Source: Kocuria atrinae C3-8 | GTDB taxonomy: Bacteria; Actinomycetota; Actinomycetes; Actinomycetales; Micrococcaceae | Length of the DNA stretch: 54,631 nt | Direction of reading: 5' to 3' | NCBI RefSeq assembly: GCF_000286355.1 | Contig: NZ_AJXN01000006.1 | Span: forward strand, 1 to 54,631 | Part shown: piece after piece, positions 9,328 through 19,199 of the stretch | Layout of the letters: the number at the start of each line of letters is the position of its first letter | Numbering within the stretch: position 1 is the first letter of the stretch | Translations under genes and position numbers: made by a program | The notes under the pieces: generated by a model | Told to the model about the DNA's origin: nothing | Databases searched by the model: none | Seen by the model: only the letters and a program-made list of their open reading frames with translations

Positions 9328-10464
9328 TTATAGCGTGCCGGTCACGATCTTGAGCATGCGGCGCAGGGGCTCAGCGGCACCCCACAGCAGCTGATCTCCC
9401 ACGGTGAAGGCGGAGATGTACTCCGGACCCATGGAGAGCTTGCGGATTCGGCCCACGGGGATGTCCAACGAACCGGAGGCGGCCACGGGAGTCAGATCCT
9501 GCATGCTGGCCTCCTTGGTGTTCGGGATGACCTTGGCCCACTGGTTCTCGGCGTCAATGATCCGCTCGATCTCGTCCACCGGGATGTCTTCGCGCAACTT
9601 GATGGTCAACGCCTGGGAGTGGCTGCGCATCGCGGCGATGCGCACGCACAGCCCATCCACGGGGATGAGGTCCTCGCCGGAGCGGCCCAGGATCTTGTTG
9701 GTCTCGGCCTCGGCCTTCCACTCCTCGCGGGACTGACCGTTGCCCAGATCGGCGTCGATCCAGGGGATCAGCGAACCGGACAGCGGGACACCGAACTGTG
9801 AGGTGTCGAGCTCGCCGGAACGTTGCTTGGCGAGCACGGCGCGGTCGATCTCGAGAATGGCCGAAGCGGCGTCGGCAAGCTGGTCCGAGACCGAACCGTG
9901 GATGTCACCGAACTGCTGGATGACCTCGCGCATGTGGCGGGCACCGCCACCGGAGGCGGCCTGATAAGTCATGGACGTGGTCCACTCGACCAGGTTGTTG
10001 TTGAAGAGTCCGCCCAGGCCCATGAGCATGCAGGAGACGGTGCAGTTACCGCCGGTGAAGTCCTTGACGCCGCGTGCCAGGCCGGCGTCGATCACGTCGC
10101 GATTGACCGGGTCCAGCGGGATGATGGAGGACTCGTTCATGCGCAGGGTTGAAGCGGCGTCGATCCAGATGCCGTCCCAGCCGGCGTCGCGCAACTTGGA
10201 ATGCACGGCCTTGGTGTAATCGCCGCCCTGCGCGGTCACCAGGATGGGCAGCGCGGACAGCGCCTCAATGTCGTAGGCGTCCTTCAGCGTTCCGGTGTCA
10301 CCCAGACCGTCAATGGTGGGTGCGGCACCTCCGGCGTTGGAGGTGGAGAAGAACACGGGATCGAGGCTTGCGAAATCGCTCTCGGCGCGCAGGCGGTCCA
10401 TCAGAACGGAACCGACCATGCCGCGCCAGCCGATGAAGCCTACGGCTGAAGGTTGTGAAGTCAT
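9328..10464 (-). CDS. asd: Aspartate-semialdehyde dehydrogenase
   Basis: This 378-residue NADP-dependent enzyme reduces aspartyl-4-phosphate to aspartate semialdehyde, the branch point to lysine/diaminopimelate, threonine and methionine. It has the N-terminal dinucleotide fold ([14 protein letters not shown]), the catalytic cysteine in [12 protein letters not shown] and the [13 protein letters not shown] loop. These features match the longer E. coli-type Asd (about 370 residues) and not the roughly 340-residue form typical of mycobacteria. It is intact. It heads towards the convergent PGPGW gene. Confidence 0.93.
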   Translation of the reverse strand: MTSQPSAVGFIGWRGMVGSVLMDRLRAESDFASLDPVFFSTSNAGGAAPTIDGLGDTGTLKDAYDIEALSALPILVTAQGGDYTKAVHSKLRDAGWDGIWIDAASTLRMNESSIIPLDPVNRDVIDAGLARGVKDFTGGNCTVSCMLMGLGGLFNNNLVEWTTSMTYQAASGGGARHMREVIQQFGDIHGSVSDQLADAASAILEIDRAVLAKQRSGELDTSQFGVPLSGSLIPWIDADLGNGQSREEWKAEAETNKILGRSGEDLIPVDGLCVRIAAMRSHSQALTIKLREDIPVDEIERIIDAENQWAKVIPNTKEASMQDLTPVAASGSLDIPVGRIRKLSMGPEYISAFTVGDQLLWGAAEPLRRMLKIVTGTL

Positions 10465-10506
10465 GCCGCCCAGTCTATCGACCGATAAATAGGGCGCGAA
10501 TCACAG

Positions 10507-10851
10507 TTACTCCTGGTTGCGCGGGTCCGGAGTATCGGCCACCAGGTCCTGATAGCTCGGGAAGCGCTGCAGGTAATCGAGCACGTAGGTGCAGGTGGGG
10601 CGGATCTTCACGCCCTGCTCGCGGAACTGATCAAAGACGAACGTCACCAGGGTGCGCGCGTAGCCCTGGCGGCCGAAAGCCTCGGCCACAATGGTGTGTT
10701 GCACGTCCACGGTTCCGTCCTCGAGGATTTCGACACCCAGGAAGCCAATGAACTGCTGGTCGTCCCACAGGTCGTAACGACCGAGGTCGGGGTTGGCGCG
10801 CAGTTCGAGCGTGGGGCTCTCGTGGATGCTCGGTGTGGGGCCAGTGGTCAC
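10507..10851 (-). CDS. Small GNAT-fold N-acetyltransferase
   Basis: The 114-residue protein shows FLGVEILEDGTVDVQHTIVAEAFGRQGYARTLV, within which GRQGYA fits the acetyl-CoA pyrophosphate loop, and KIRPTCTYVLDYL, typical of the short YjdJ/GtnY-like acetyltransferases. The substrate is unknown. It starts at a GTG and is intact. Confidence 0.75.
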   Translation of the reverse strand: MTTGPTPSIHESPTLELRANPDLGRYDLWDDQQFIGFLGVEILEDGTVDVQHTIVAEAFGRQGYARTLVTFVFDQFREQGVKIRPTCTYVLDYLQRFPSYQDLVADTPDPRNQE

Positions 10852-10936
10852 GGCGGCTCAGTCCTCCAAGGTCGATGTGGTCAAGATCACGCTATCGCAT
10901 GTATCCGGGCCGCTGTGCATCGAGTCGTCCCAAGAC

Positions 10937-11507
10937 TCACGCCCGTGTGTATTCGTCCACGCGGAATCGGGGCCCCTTGCTGGACTCGGCCCAGTCGGCC
11001 AGTTCGCGGCGCTGCCACGAGTCATCCAGTTTCGGGGCCACGGTGTCTCCGCCCACGGGCAGGTCCACGGTGGTCACGTAGGCGCGCGTCAGCGGCAGCG
11101 TCTCGTGGGCGAGGGCGTCGGCCCAGATTCGAGTCCCGCCGATCGCCCAAATATCGCCGTTCGGCTCGGTGAGCAGGGATTGGGCCAGGTCCAGGCTTCC
11201 GCGTACGACGCCGCCGTCCACACGTTCTCCTGGTCGCTCGCCACGGTCTCGGGGTGGCTGGTCACCACGATGTTGGGTCGGGCCGGCAAGGGGCGGAATT
11301 TAGGGGGGAAGGATTCCCACGTGCGGCGCCCATGATGACCGGGTTCCCGGTGGTGGTGATCGAGAAGAAGCGCAGATCCTCGGGCACGTGCCACGGGATG
11401 GTGCCGTCCTTGCCGATTACACCCTGGGGGCTTTGCGCCCAGATACCACCCACGATGGGACGGCCTTGTTTCGCGGCGGGCTCGGGCATTGAATGCGCCG
11501 CGCTCAT
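10937..11507 (-). CDS. folA: Dihydrofolate reductase (frame broken twice)
   Basis: The restored 190-residue enzyme reduces dihydrofolate to tetrahydrofolate with NADPH. Visible motifs are [26 protein letters not shown] (N-terminal strand and Met20-like loop), [14 protein letters not shown] (spanning the first break), [11 protein letters not shown], and [14 protein letters not shown]. One base is lost near 11327 (GGGCCGCCG read as GGGCGCCG in gene sense) and one near 11196 (GCCCTG read as GCCTG). The gene overlaps the upstream thyA stop by four bases (ATGA), so the two are translationally coupled: ThyA generates the dihydrofolate that FolA recycles. Confidence 0.93.
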
Positions 11508-12324
11508 ACCGCCACCGGTGCCTTGATTCCGGGGTGGTGCTGGTAATTGACCACTTCGAAGTCCTCGAACTCGTAGTCGAAGATGGAGTCCGGCTTCCGC
11601 AGGATCTTCAGCTGCGGATAAGGGTACGGATCGCGAGCCAACTGTTTGGTGACCTGTTCCACGTGGTTGTTGTAGATGTGGCAGTCGCCGCCGGTCCAGA
11701 TGAATTCACCGGGGACCAGATCGCACTGCTGGGCCACCATCATGGTGAGCAGCGCGTAGGAGGCAATGTTGAACGGAACACCCAGGAACAGGTCCGCCGA
11801 ACGCTGGTAGAGCTGGCAGCTCAGGCGTCCGGTCCGTCCTCGCGGGGTTGCACGTAGAACTGGAACAGGGCGTGGCAGGGCGGCAACGCCATGTTCTCGA
11901 CCTCGGCCGGGTTCCACGCGGTCACCATGTGGCGGCGTGAATGCGGTGAGGTCTTGATGGACTCCACCACGCGGGCGATCTGATCGATGCTCTCACCGTG
12001 ACCGGCCGGCCAGCTGCGCCACTGCACACCGTAGACCGGGCCCAAGTCACCGTTCTCGTCCGCCCACTCGTCCCAGATGCTCACGCCGCGTTCCTGCAGC
12101 CACCGCACGTTGGACGAACCGGACAGGAACCACAACAGTTCCAGTGCGAGGGACTTGAAGTGCACGCGCTTGGTGGTCAGCAGCGGGAAGGATTCGGAGA
12201 GGTCGTACCGGATCTGACGTCCGAACACCGAGCGCGTCCCCGTGCCGGTGCGATCGGATTTCAGTGCGCCGTCGGCCATGACCTCGGCCAGGAGATCTTC
12301 ATAGGGCGTGGGGATGACAGACAT
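11504..12324 (-). CDS. thyA: Thymidylate synthase (frame broken once)
   Basis: The restored 273-residue enzyme methylates dUMP to dTMP using methylene-tetrahydrofolate. Motifs are [19 protein letters not shown], the catalytic cysteine in [12 protein letters not shown], and the nucleotide-binding IYNNHVEQ. The break near 11825 (GCCCTGAGC read as GCCTGAGC) creates a premature TGA directly after the catalytic domain; the true continuation is [18 protein letters not shown] at 12324 is the family start. folA overlaps its stop. Confidence 0.95.
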
Positions 12325-12412
12325 GGTTTCCTTCGTGCTGAACGCGGCAACGGTGGTGACCCGGATTCGGGGCCGGCCATGGTGACAGCCGGTGGTGCTG
12401 AATCGGCGAGGG

Positions 12413-13360
12413 TCAGTCGTCGAACGGGGTGATGATTTCACAACTCACGGCGCGGTCCTTTTTGTTCCGCGGCATGTGCAGCACCACCATCTCCCCGGGG
12501 GACAGATAGGGGTCCGAATCCGGCAATTCGTCGCTCAGCGAGCTGGGCATGTGGCGGGACAGCACCTTGAAGACCGTGGGTAGCACCGGCCGGTGGGTGC
12601 ACAACACCACGGGGTGCTCGGTGTCGAAGAGCTGCTCCACGATGGCTGCAGCCTTCTTGGGGGAGCGCTTGTGGGAGGCTTCGGTCAGCTGGGAGCGTTC
12701 CTTGACCTTGGCGTTGTACTTCTTGGCGAACGGGATCACCGTGGACATGCAGCGCAACCACGGGGACGTGATGACCCGGCGCGGTTGCCACGCAGCGAGC
12801 AAACGTGTGACGGCCAGCGCCTGTCGCTTACCCGTGGCGGCCAATGGGCGGTCGCCCTCGGCGCGCTGCCACGAGGAGCGTGGCTTCGCCTTGGCATGGC
12901 GCACGATGATGACTGGTCGGGTGGCCAAGTTTCCGTGGCGATGCAACGTGACGAGTTCGTCGAGTGGTTCGCGATCGTCGTCGTTGCTGAGCATTGAGCG
13001 GGCTTTATCCGCAGAAACCCACCGGAGTTCATCCACCTCACCGTGATCCGGCTTGGCTTTCACGGACGGGGCGATCTCGGCAGCCCAATACTTCACCAGT
13101 TTGGATTGGCCCTTGACCTCATAGCGGATGGACGGCAGCGGCACGCCCAGCCGCACGGACAGGCCCACTTCTTCGCGCAATTCGCGGACTGCAGTTTCCG
13201 GAAGGGTTTCACCGTTGTCCTGCTTGCCCTTGGGCCAGGACCAGTCGTCGTAGCGCGGTCGGTGAATGACCAGCACCTGCAGTTCGCCCGCGCTGAGACG
13301 CCAGCACAAACAGCCTGCGGCGTAGATATCGATCTTTCCGGAGGCATTACTTTTCGCCAT
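12413..13360 (-). CDS. MutT1-like Nudix hydrolase fused to a SixA-type histidine phosphatase
   Basis: The 315-residue protein has an N-terminal Nudix domain (about residues 10-135, with RELREEVG in the Nudix box) and a C-terminal histidine phosphatase domain ([14 protein letters not shown], the RHG-like catalytic motif, and a later CTHRPVLP histidine). The architecture matches mycobacterial MutT1, which hydrolyses 8-oxo-(d)GTP and diadenosine polyphosphates, so a role in nucleotide-pool sanitation is the best inference. The frame is intact. It lies upstream of thyA on the same strand with an 88-base gap. Confidence 0.88.
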   Translation of the reverse strand: MAKSNASGKIDIYAAGCLCWRLSAGELQVLVIHRPRYDDWSWPKGKQDNGETLPETAVRELREEVGLSVRLGVPLPSIRYEVKGQSKLVKYWAAEIAPSVKAKPDHGEVDELRWVSADKARSMLSNDDDREPLDELVTLHRHGNLATRPVIIVRHAKAKPRSSWQRAEGDRPLAATGKRQALAVTRLLAAWQPRRVITSPWLRCMSTVIPFAKKYNAKVKERSQLTEASHKRSPKKAAAIVEQLFDTEHPVVLCTHRPVLPTVFKVLSRHMPSSLSDELPDSDPYLSPGEMVVLHMPRNKKDRAVSCEIITPFDD

Positions 13361-13451
13361 GACCCGCTCTCTGTCTGATGGACCGAGGTGGCACACGCTG
13401 ACCACCCTGTGGGGTGAGGCGGCGCCCCTGACGATGCTATCCGGTCATCCG

Positions 13452-14375
13452 CTAGCCGTTGATCTCGCCCCGGAACATCACGTCAACGTGCCAGCGCTCG
13501 AAGCCGAGCTTTTCGTAGAGGGCCACGGCCGAGGTGTTGTCCCCGTCCACGTACAGCATGACGTCATCGAGGTCCTGCTTGGCGAGGTAGTTGATTCCCG
13601 CTGCGGTCAGCGCCTTGCCGAGGCCCCGGCCCTGTTGGTCAGGGGCGATCCCCACCGCGTAGACCTCGCCCATGGCGGGGGAATCGCCGGAAGACGGGTG
13701 GATCTTGGTCCAGTGGAAGCCCTGAATGTCCTGGGGGTCTTCGGATCGCACCGCCAGTAGGAACCCGGGCGCGTCGAACCAGTCCTCCGACTCTCGCTGC
13801 CGCAGATCATCCAGGGTCATTTTTCCCTGTTCGGGATGCTCCGAGAAGGCCTGCGCATTGACCCTCAGCCACCCGTTCTCGTCCCGATCCACCTCGAAGG
13901 GGCCGATCTCGAGATCCTCGGGCAGTTCCACGGGCAGGGGAAGGTCGGATGCTCCGCGCAATGAACGCTTCAAGCGGTAAAGATCACGCACTGGGTTCAA
14001 GCCGTAGGTTTCCGCCAGCCGCCGGGCACCCGGATGGTCACCGTGGGCCCAAGCCTCCACGGTGCCTTCCACCTGGCCGCGCACCTCACGGGCGAGGGCG
14101 GTTCCGATTCCCGCCCCACGGTGTTCGGGATCCACCACCAGCTCCACCGTGAAGGTCGAGGCCTGGTCCGGGTCCGGGTTGATGACCGCAGCGCCCACCA
14201 AGGCGCCGTCGGCAACGGCCGTGACTGACCGGATTCCCGCCTTGTCCGAGCGCACGTCCACGAGCGTCTGGTCCGAGAAGGGGGGATCGCCGTCGGCCTG
14301 GGCAGCTCGCTGGGCCAAGTCCGTCAGGGCTGCAGAATCGGCAATTCCGTCGTGGCTGAGAATGGTCACGGGCAT
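13452..14375 (-). CDS. mshD: Mycothiol synthase
   Basis: This 307-residue protein is a tandem GNAT: the first domain has the degenerate acetyl-CoA loop VVDPEHRGAGIGTALA, the second VGIAPDQQGRGLGKALTAAG, and the end YVDGDNTSAVALYEKLGFE is the MshD signature. It acetylates Cys-GlcN-Ins to make mycothiol, the main low-molecular-weight thiol of actinobacteria. Length and order (next to a GlnR-type regulator, as in mycobacteria) fit. The frame is intact. It is one of the strongest taxonomic markers in the window. Confidence 0.92.
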   Translation of the reverse strand: MPVTILSHDGIADSAALTDLAQRAAQADGDPPFSDQTLVDVRSDKAGIRSVTAVADGALVGAAVINPDPDQASTFTVELVVDPEHRGAGIGTALAREVRGQVEGTVEAWAHGDHPGARRLAETYGLNPVRDLYRLKRSLRGASDLPLPVELPEDLEIGPFEVDRDENGWLRVNAQAFSEHPEQGKMTLDDLRQRESEDWFDAPGFLLAVRSEDPQDIQGFHWTKIHPSSGDSPAMGEVYAVGIAPDQQGRGLGKALTAAGINYLAKQDLDDVMLYVDGDNTSAVALYEKLGFERWHVDVMFRGEING

Positions 14376-14409
14376 GGCATACCTCCACAGTGAGCGGTTG
14401 TCCGGCGCG

Positions 14410-15093
14410 TCAGGACTCGCTGTCCCGGCCCGCCGTGAAGCTGTACCCCACGTTACGCACCGTGGTGATCAGGTGCTCGTGATCGGCGCCCAATTTCGCC
14501 CGCAGCCGTCGAATGTGAACGTCCACCGTGCGGGTGCCCCCGTAATAGTCGTACCCCCACACCTCGGACAACAGCTGGGCGCGGGTGTAGACCCGCCCCA
14601 CGTTCTGCGCCAGGAACTTGAGTAACTCGAATTCTTTGTACGTCAGGTTCAGCGGTGTGCCGCCGATCTTCACGGTGTAGGAACCGTCATCGATGGTCAC
14701 GTTCCCGGCCCGGATCAGGGTCTCGTCCTGGGATTCCTCGGTTACCTTGGCGCTCGCCAGCCGCAGCCGCGCCTCGATCTCCGCGGGCCCGGCGTTGGTC
14801 AGCACCACGTCCGTGACACACCACGACGCCGCCACGGCCGCCATTCCGCCCTCGGTCAGGGCCATGAGCACGGGGACGGGGTTGTCTCGAGCGGCGAGGG
14901 TTTGCGCGGTGTTGCGCGCGGCCACCATGTTGGAGGTGCCGTCAAGAACCACCACATCCGGTCGCTGCACGCGCTTGAGCGCACCGGGGGAGCTGAGGGG
15001 CACCACTTCTATCTTGTGCGACAGCAGTTCAAGACCTGGCAGGACACTGGCAACCGCGTTCGTTGCATCGCTGAGCAGCACAATCTGGAGCAC
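14410..15093 (-). CDS. glnR: GlnR-type OmpR-family response regulator
   Basis: The 227-residue protein has an atypical receiver (residues 1-110; VVVLDGTSNMVAARN around the would-be phospho-Asp, without the canonical acidic pocket) and a winged-helix domain (LNLTYKEFELLKFLAQNVGRVYTRAQLL, then TRTVDVHIRRLRAKL). This combination is characteristic of GlnR, the actinobacterial nitrogen regulator that acts without a cognate kinase. It precedes mshD on the same strand. A naming alternative is a different orphan regulator, but the segment VLPGLELLSHKIEVVPL resembles known GlnR N-termini. Confidence 0.82.
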   Translation of the reverse strand: MLQIVLLSDATNAVASVLPGLELLSHKIEVVPLSSPGALKRVQRPDVVVLDGTSNMVAARNTAQTLAARDNPVPVLMALTEGGMAAVAASWCVTDVVLTNAGPAEIEARLRLASAKVTEESQDETLIRAGNVTIDDGSYTVKIGGTPLNLTYKEFELLKFLAQNVGRVYTRAQLLSEVWGYDYYGGTRTVDVHIRRLRAKLGADHEHLITTVRNVGYSFTAGRDSES

Positions 15094-15303
15094 GGATCAT
15101 CCCGTTGATGGTGAGGGGAGCCCACCACGGGAGTCCCCGGGCGGCTGTGACGACCATTATAAATAATCGAGAGGCTCGTTAACTATCTCCACGCTCATGG
15201 CGCCTTGAAGCCCGGACCCGGCAATGTGCTGACGAGTTCCCGGCGCGGGGACCGTTAGGCTGATGGGAGCATGCTTTCCCCTGACCGTGCACGAAGGACA
15301 CCC

Positions 15304-15912
15304 ATGAGATACGCGAGGATCATCGGCGCGGCCGCCGTATCGCTGATTCTTGCCCTGGTCGCCAGTGTGCTCGGTGGGTGGCTGCCGTTGATCGTTTCCG
15401 TGGCCATGGCCGTGGTGATCGCTGTGGGCTGGCCGGCTGCAACGGGCATCGAGGCGCGGCGTCGACACAACGTGATCATTGCCGCGGCAGGCGTGGTCGC
15501 GTGCTCCCTGGTCACGTTCGTCCCCGACCAGCAACTGATTTGGCTTCCCGCGGTGGTGGGCGTTGCGTTCATGGCCGTGTGCGTGGCCGAACTCGTGCGC
15601 GGTGAAGGCGCCAAGGGACGGTTGGAATCCACCCTGGCGTCCGTCACGGGCGTGCTCGCCGCTGTCAGCGCTTCCGGCTGGGTCGGCCTGGGGCACGTAG
15701 AAGAACTGTACGGACTGGGCACGTGGGTCACGCTGGCGGGTGTGGGCCTGCCTCTGGCCATCATCATTGGTGTGGTGGGCTTCCGGATCATCTCGGCAGC
15801 ACCCGAAACGCCCAAGCGAAGGGGCCTGTTGACCCTCGGCGTAACACCCGTTGCGCTACTCGGCGTGGCAGCACTTTTTGCCGGTCGGGTGCTGGGCTCC
15901 GTGGTAGCTTAG
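15304..15912 (+). CDS. Conserved integral membrane protein of unknown function
   Basis: I do not recognise a family. The roughly 200-residue protein has about six hydrophobic segments (for example LILALVASVLGGWLPLIVSV and VALLGVAALFAGRVLGSVVA) and a short RGEGAKGRLE loop, so it is a multi-pass membrane protein. The start at 15304 (MRYARIIGAA) gives a normal first membrane segment; an in-frame ATG at 15271 would add a hydrophilic 11-residue leader. It is followed within five bases by a 35-codon membrane peptide gene and then the nitrobindin gene. The 210 bases upstream, shared with glnR, contain an AT-rich patch (TTATAAATAAT) likely holding promoters. Confidence 0.65.
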   Translation: MRYARIIGAAAVSLILALVASVLGGWLPLIVSVAMAVVIAVGWPAATGIEARRRHNVIIAAAGVVACSLVTFVPDQQLIWLPAVVGVAFMAVCVAELVRGEGAKGRLESTLASVTGVLAAVSASGWVGLGHVEELYGLGTWVTLAGVGLPLAIIIGVVGFRIISAAPETPKRRGLLTLGVTPVALLGVAALFAGRVLGSVVA

Positions 15913-15916
15913 TGCC

Positions 15917-16024
15917 ATGCTTGCACTCGAAATCTTCTTCCTCGTCCTGTTGGTTCTGGCCGGTCTCGCAATCGGCGGTATTGCTCTGAAGGTCGTCACC
16001 AGCCTCTTCAAGGGTCAGCTCTAA
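15917..16024 (+). CDS. 35-residue single-pass membrane peptide
   Basis: The ORF (MLALEIFFLVLLVLAGLA, then IGGIALKVVTSLFKGQL) is one strongly hydrophobic helix with a short basic tail. It sits four bases after the stop of the membrane protein gene and four bases before the nitrobindin start, so it fills the gap exactly as an operon member would. I recognise no family. It falls below usual gene-calling cut-offs. Confidence 0.55.
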   Translation: MLALEIFFLVLLVLAGLAIGGIALKVVTSLFKGQL

Positions 16025-16028
16025 ATCC

Positions 16029-16637
16029 ATGCCCGTAGAGATCCCCACCAATCTCACTCCGGAGCTCGTGCCGTTCGCCTGGCTCCTGGGGACCTGGGAG
16101 GGTGACGGCTTCGTCGGTTACGGAGACGCCGAACAGCGTGCGTTCCGGCAGCGGGTCACGTTCGAGCAGCACGGTCTGCCGTTCGTGATCTATCGCGCCC
16201 AAACCACGCTCCTCAATGAAGAGGGCGAACCCCAGCGCGAAGCCACCTACGAACAGGGTTTCTGGGAACTGGCACGCCCTCGCGAAGACGGCGACATCGG
16301 TCCCGGCATGCTGCCTCCAGATCCCGTACCGGTCCTGAAAACCGCACAGGACGTCGAGGATCTGCGCAACGCGGACGGTGGCTTCGACATCTCTGTGTCC
16401 ATGCTGCACCCCGGTGGCATCTCTGAGCTGTACCTGGGGCAGATCAAAGGGCCCCGCGTTGACCTGGCCACAGACGCCGTAATGCGCGCTCAGGGTTCCA
16501 AGGAGTACGCCTCCGGAACCAGGCTTTACGGTCTGGTCAATGGGAATCTCATGTGGGCCTGGGACATGGCCGCCAACGGTCAGGAACTGGCCACGCACGC
16601 CTCCGCCGAACTGAAAAAGGTTGATCCGCAACAGTGA
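16029..16637 (+). CDS. Nitrobindin-like FABP-fold heme protein
   Basis: The 202-residue protein carries GTWEGDGF, the GxWxGxG motif of the nitrobindin/THAP4 beta-barrel (DUF1794), ahead of FWELARP. Nitrobindins bind ferric heme and isomerise peroxynitrite to nitrate in vitro; whether this one binds heme depends on the proximal His, which I cannot place confidently. The frame is intact. Its TGA overlaps the GTG start of ygfZ (GTGA), indicating translational coupling. Confidence 0.82.
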   Translation: MPVEIPTNLTPELVPFAWLLGTWEGDGFVGYGDAEQRAFRQRVTFEQHGLPFVIYRAQTTLLNEEGEPQREATYEQGFWELARPREDGDIGPGMLPPDPVPVLKTAQDVEDLRNADGGFDISVSMLHPGGISELYLGQIKGPRVDLATDAVMRAQGSKEYASGTRLYGLVNGNLMWAWDMAANGQELATHASAELKKVDPQQ

Positions 16638-17855
16638 CTTCCACTGAATCCTCGTACCGATCCGTTCTTCTCTCGCGCCCCGGCGCGGTGGAGGCAGAAG
16701 GCCTGGACGAGGGGGTGGCAGGCCACTACGGGGACCCCGTTCCCGAACAACGCGCCTGGCGCGCGGAACCGGGTACGTGGACCAGTCTCAGCGCGGCGTG
16801 GTGACCGTGACCGGCGCTGATCGCCTCAATTGGCTCACCACGCTCTCCAGCCAGGTACTCACGGGTCTCAAGCCCGGTCAGAGCACCGAAACCATGTTCC
16901 TCAGCATCCAGGGTCGGGTCGAGTTCGCTCCCCACGCCGTGGATGACGGAACCACCACGTGGCTCATCGCCGAAGCAGCGGAAGCTCCCGGACTGGCCGC
17001 ATGGCTCGAGTCCATGCGCTTTGCCTTGCGCGTGGAAGTCGCTGACGTCAGTGACCAATGGGCCGTTATCGCCGCGACCAAGGATCTGAGCGCGGAACTG
17101 GCCAATGCCCGGGAAAGCGAGCAGGCGGCGTCGTCGCCCGTGGTTGTCTGGCGCGATCCCTGGCCCGAAATTTCCCCCGGCGGCTACGCCTACAGCGTGG
17201 AGTCGGAGCACCCCGGGCTGGAACGCCCCTGGTTCGAGCACGTGCTTCCCCTGGCCGCTCTGGACGCCGCCGCTACCGCGCTGGACGAACGAGGCTCAAC
17301 CGGGCCGGATCCTGGGCTGCGGAAGCCCTGCGCATCGCTGCGTGGCGCCCGCGCTGGGGAGCGGAAACGGACGTCAAGACCATTCCCCACGAACTCGACT
17401 GGATGCGCACCGCGGTGCACCTGTCTAAAGGTTGCTACAAGGGCCAGGAGACCGTGGCCCGTGTGCATAACTTGGGCCACCCGCCGCGCAGGCTCACGTT
17501 CCTGGATCTGGACGGCTCGCAGCACACGCTGCCCGCAGCCGGGGCGGAGGTCACGCTCAACGGCAAGAAGGTGGGGCAGGTGACTTCGGCGCGACTGCAC
17601 TACGAGGCCGGGCCCATCGCCTTGGCCGTGCTCAAGCGCAACGTGGACCCGCAGGCCGAGCTGCTGGTGCGGGACACCATTGACAGCGCTTCGACCACGG
17701 CGGACGTCGCGCCACAAGAAGCTGCCGATGACGAAGGCTCTACCGAGCAGTGGTCCGCTGCCCAGACCGTGGTGGTCCAGCCTGACGCGGGTTCCGTGGT
17801 CGGTCGCCCCAAGGACCTCATGCGCGGGCCTCGCGACGGCGGTATGCGCCTGTAG
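16634..17855 (+). CDS. ygfZ: YgfZ/GcvT-like folate-binding protein (frame broken twice)
   Basis: The restored protein is about 407 residues and has the diagnostic KGCYKGQE motif, whose cysteine is essential in E. coli YgfZ, and RLNWLTTLSSQVL near the N-terminus. YgfZ binds tetrahydrofolate and supports assembly or repair of iron-sulfur proteins. The C-terminal 60 residues are Glu/Asp-rich and unlike E. coli YgfZ. Breaks occur near 16756 (GCCCTG read as GCCTG) and near 17294 (one base lost from GAGGGCTC or GAGGCTTC). The GTG start at 16634 overlaps the nitrobindin stop, and a bidirectional terminator follows. Confidence 0.88.
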
Positions 17856-17867
17856 CACTCGTCCGAC

Positions 17868-17917
17868 AAAAAGTGCGGCGGTTCAGGAAAGTTCCTGAAC
17901 CGCCGCACTCTTTTTGC
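17868..17917. terminator. Bidirectional rho-independent terminator between ygfZ and pfkA
   Basis: A stem of about 17 base pairs (AGTGCGGCGGTTCAGGA with its complement) is flanked by AAAAA on the left and TTTTT on the right, so it can stop transcription from both convergent genes. Confidence 0.9.
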
Positions 17918-17985
17918 CTTCTGGAGTTCGACGCCGCGCGTACCGTTCGCCGGGTGGGCGCAGCCACGCCGACGCCGCTGCGAGA

Positions 17986-19016
17986 CTAACGTCCGAAGAG
18001 CACCATGCTTCTTCGTAGCGGTCCAGCGGGACCTCCTTGAGACCGTCGAGGGCCTCGGCGAAGTCCACGCGCACCACGTCGGTGCCGCGCAGCGCGCACA
18101 TCTGGCCCCAATCCTGATCCGCCGCCATGGTCGCGGCGGCCATGCCGAGCCGAGTGGCCAGCACCCGGTCGAAGCCGGTGGGCGCGCCACCGCGCTGGAT
18201 GTGTCCCAGGATGGTGTTTCGAGTTTCGATGCCGGTGATGTCCTCGATCTCGCGGGTCACGTAGTCACCGATACCGCCCAGTCGCGGACGGCCGGATGCC
18301 TCCTGTCCCTTACCGGCAATAGCCTCTTCGTAGCCCTCGGGGATGAAGCCTTCGGCCACGACCACGAGCGGCGAGCGGCCGCGGTCGTACACTTCCTTGA
18401 CCCACTTGGAGACCTGCTCCATGGACACCCCGTACTCCGGGATCAGAATCGCGTGGGCACCGGCCGCCATGCCGGAATGCAGCGCGATCCAGCCCACGTG
18501 GCGGCCCATGACCTCGGCCACCATGCAGCGGTGGTGGGATTCGCCGGTGGTGCGCAGGCGGTCCATGGCATCGGTCGCGATGGACACCGCGGTGTCGAAA
18601 CCGAACGTGTAGTCCGTGGCCTTCAGATCGTTGTCAATGGTCTTGGGAACGCCCACCACGGGCAACCCGGCATCCGCGAGCCGCTTGGCGCCGGCCAAAG
18701 TGCCCTCGCCGCCGATGGCCACGATGGCGTCGATCCCGTTGGCCTCCAGAACCTTGGCGATGTTCTCCGGACCGCCGTTGGGTCCGTCGAACGGGTTGGT
18801 GCGCGAAGTTCCCAGAATGGTGCCGCCCTGGCGTGCGAGGCCACGAACACTCTGGCGGGGGAGTTCCATGATGTCCCCTTCGACCACACCGCGCCAGCCG
18901 TCACGGAAGCCCACGAACTCGTGATCGTAGGACTTGATTCCGTGCAGGACAGCGCCGCGAATCACAGCGTTCAGTCCGGGGCAGTCTCCACCGCTCGTCA
19001 TTAGGCCAATTCTCAT
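17986..19016 (-). CDS. pfkA: 6-phosphofructokinase, group III (frame broken once near the C-terminus)
   Basis: The restored 343-residue enzyme phosphorylates fructose 6-phosphate. It has GGDCPGLNAVIRG, IGGEGTLAGA, the catalytic PKTIDNDL and MGRHVGW. Glycine in GGEGT at the 104-equivalent position argues for ATP and not pyrophosphate as donor, while Lys before TIDND is the mixed state seen in actinobacterial group III enzymes. One base is lost near 18006 (GCCATGGTG read as GCATGGTG in gene sense). The true end is YEEAMVLFGR with a TAG at 17986; the uncorrected frame runs 34 codons further into the terminator. Confidence 0.93.
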
Positions 19017-19199
19017 GCGTGCTTCAGCGCTCCTCGGTGATCGAGTATGGAACCTTCCCTTGCCAGTCTAGTGAGTCGGGAGTATTGCGGATGAAGGCCG
19101 ATACCGCGCCGTGTTCAACAGTCGTTAACCCCGCCAACTAGGATTGATGGCGAGACGTACACAGGGTGCCGCCCGCGGCACGACCCACTAGGAGGACAC

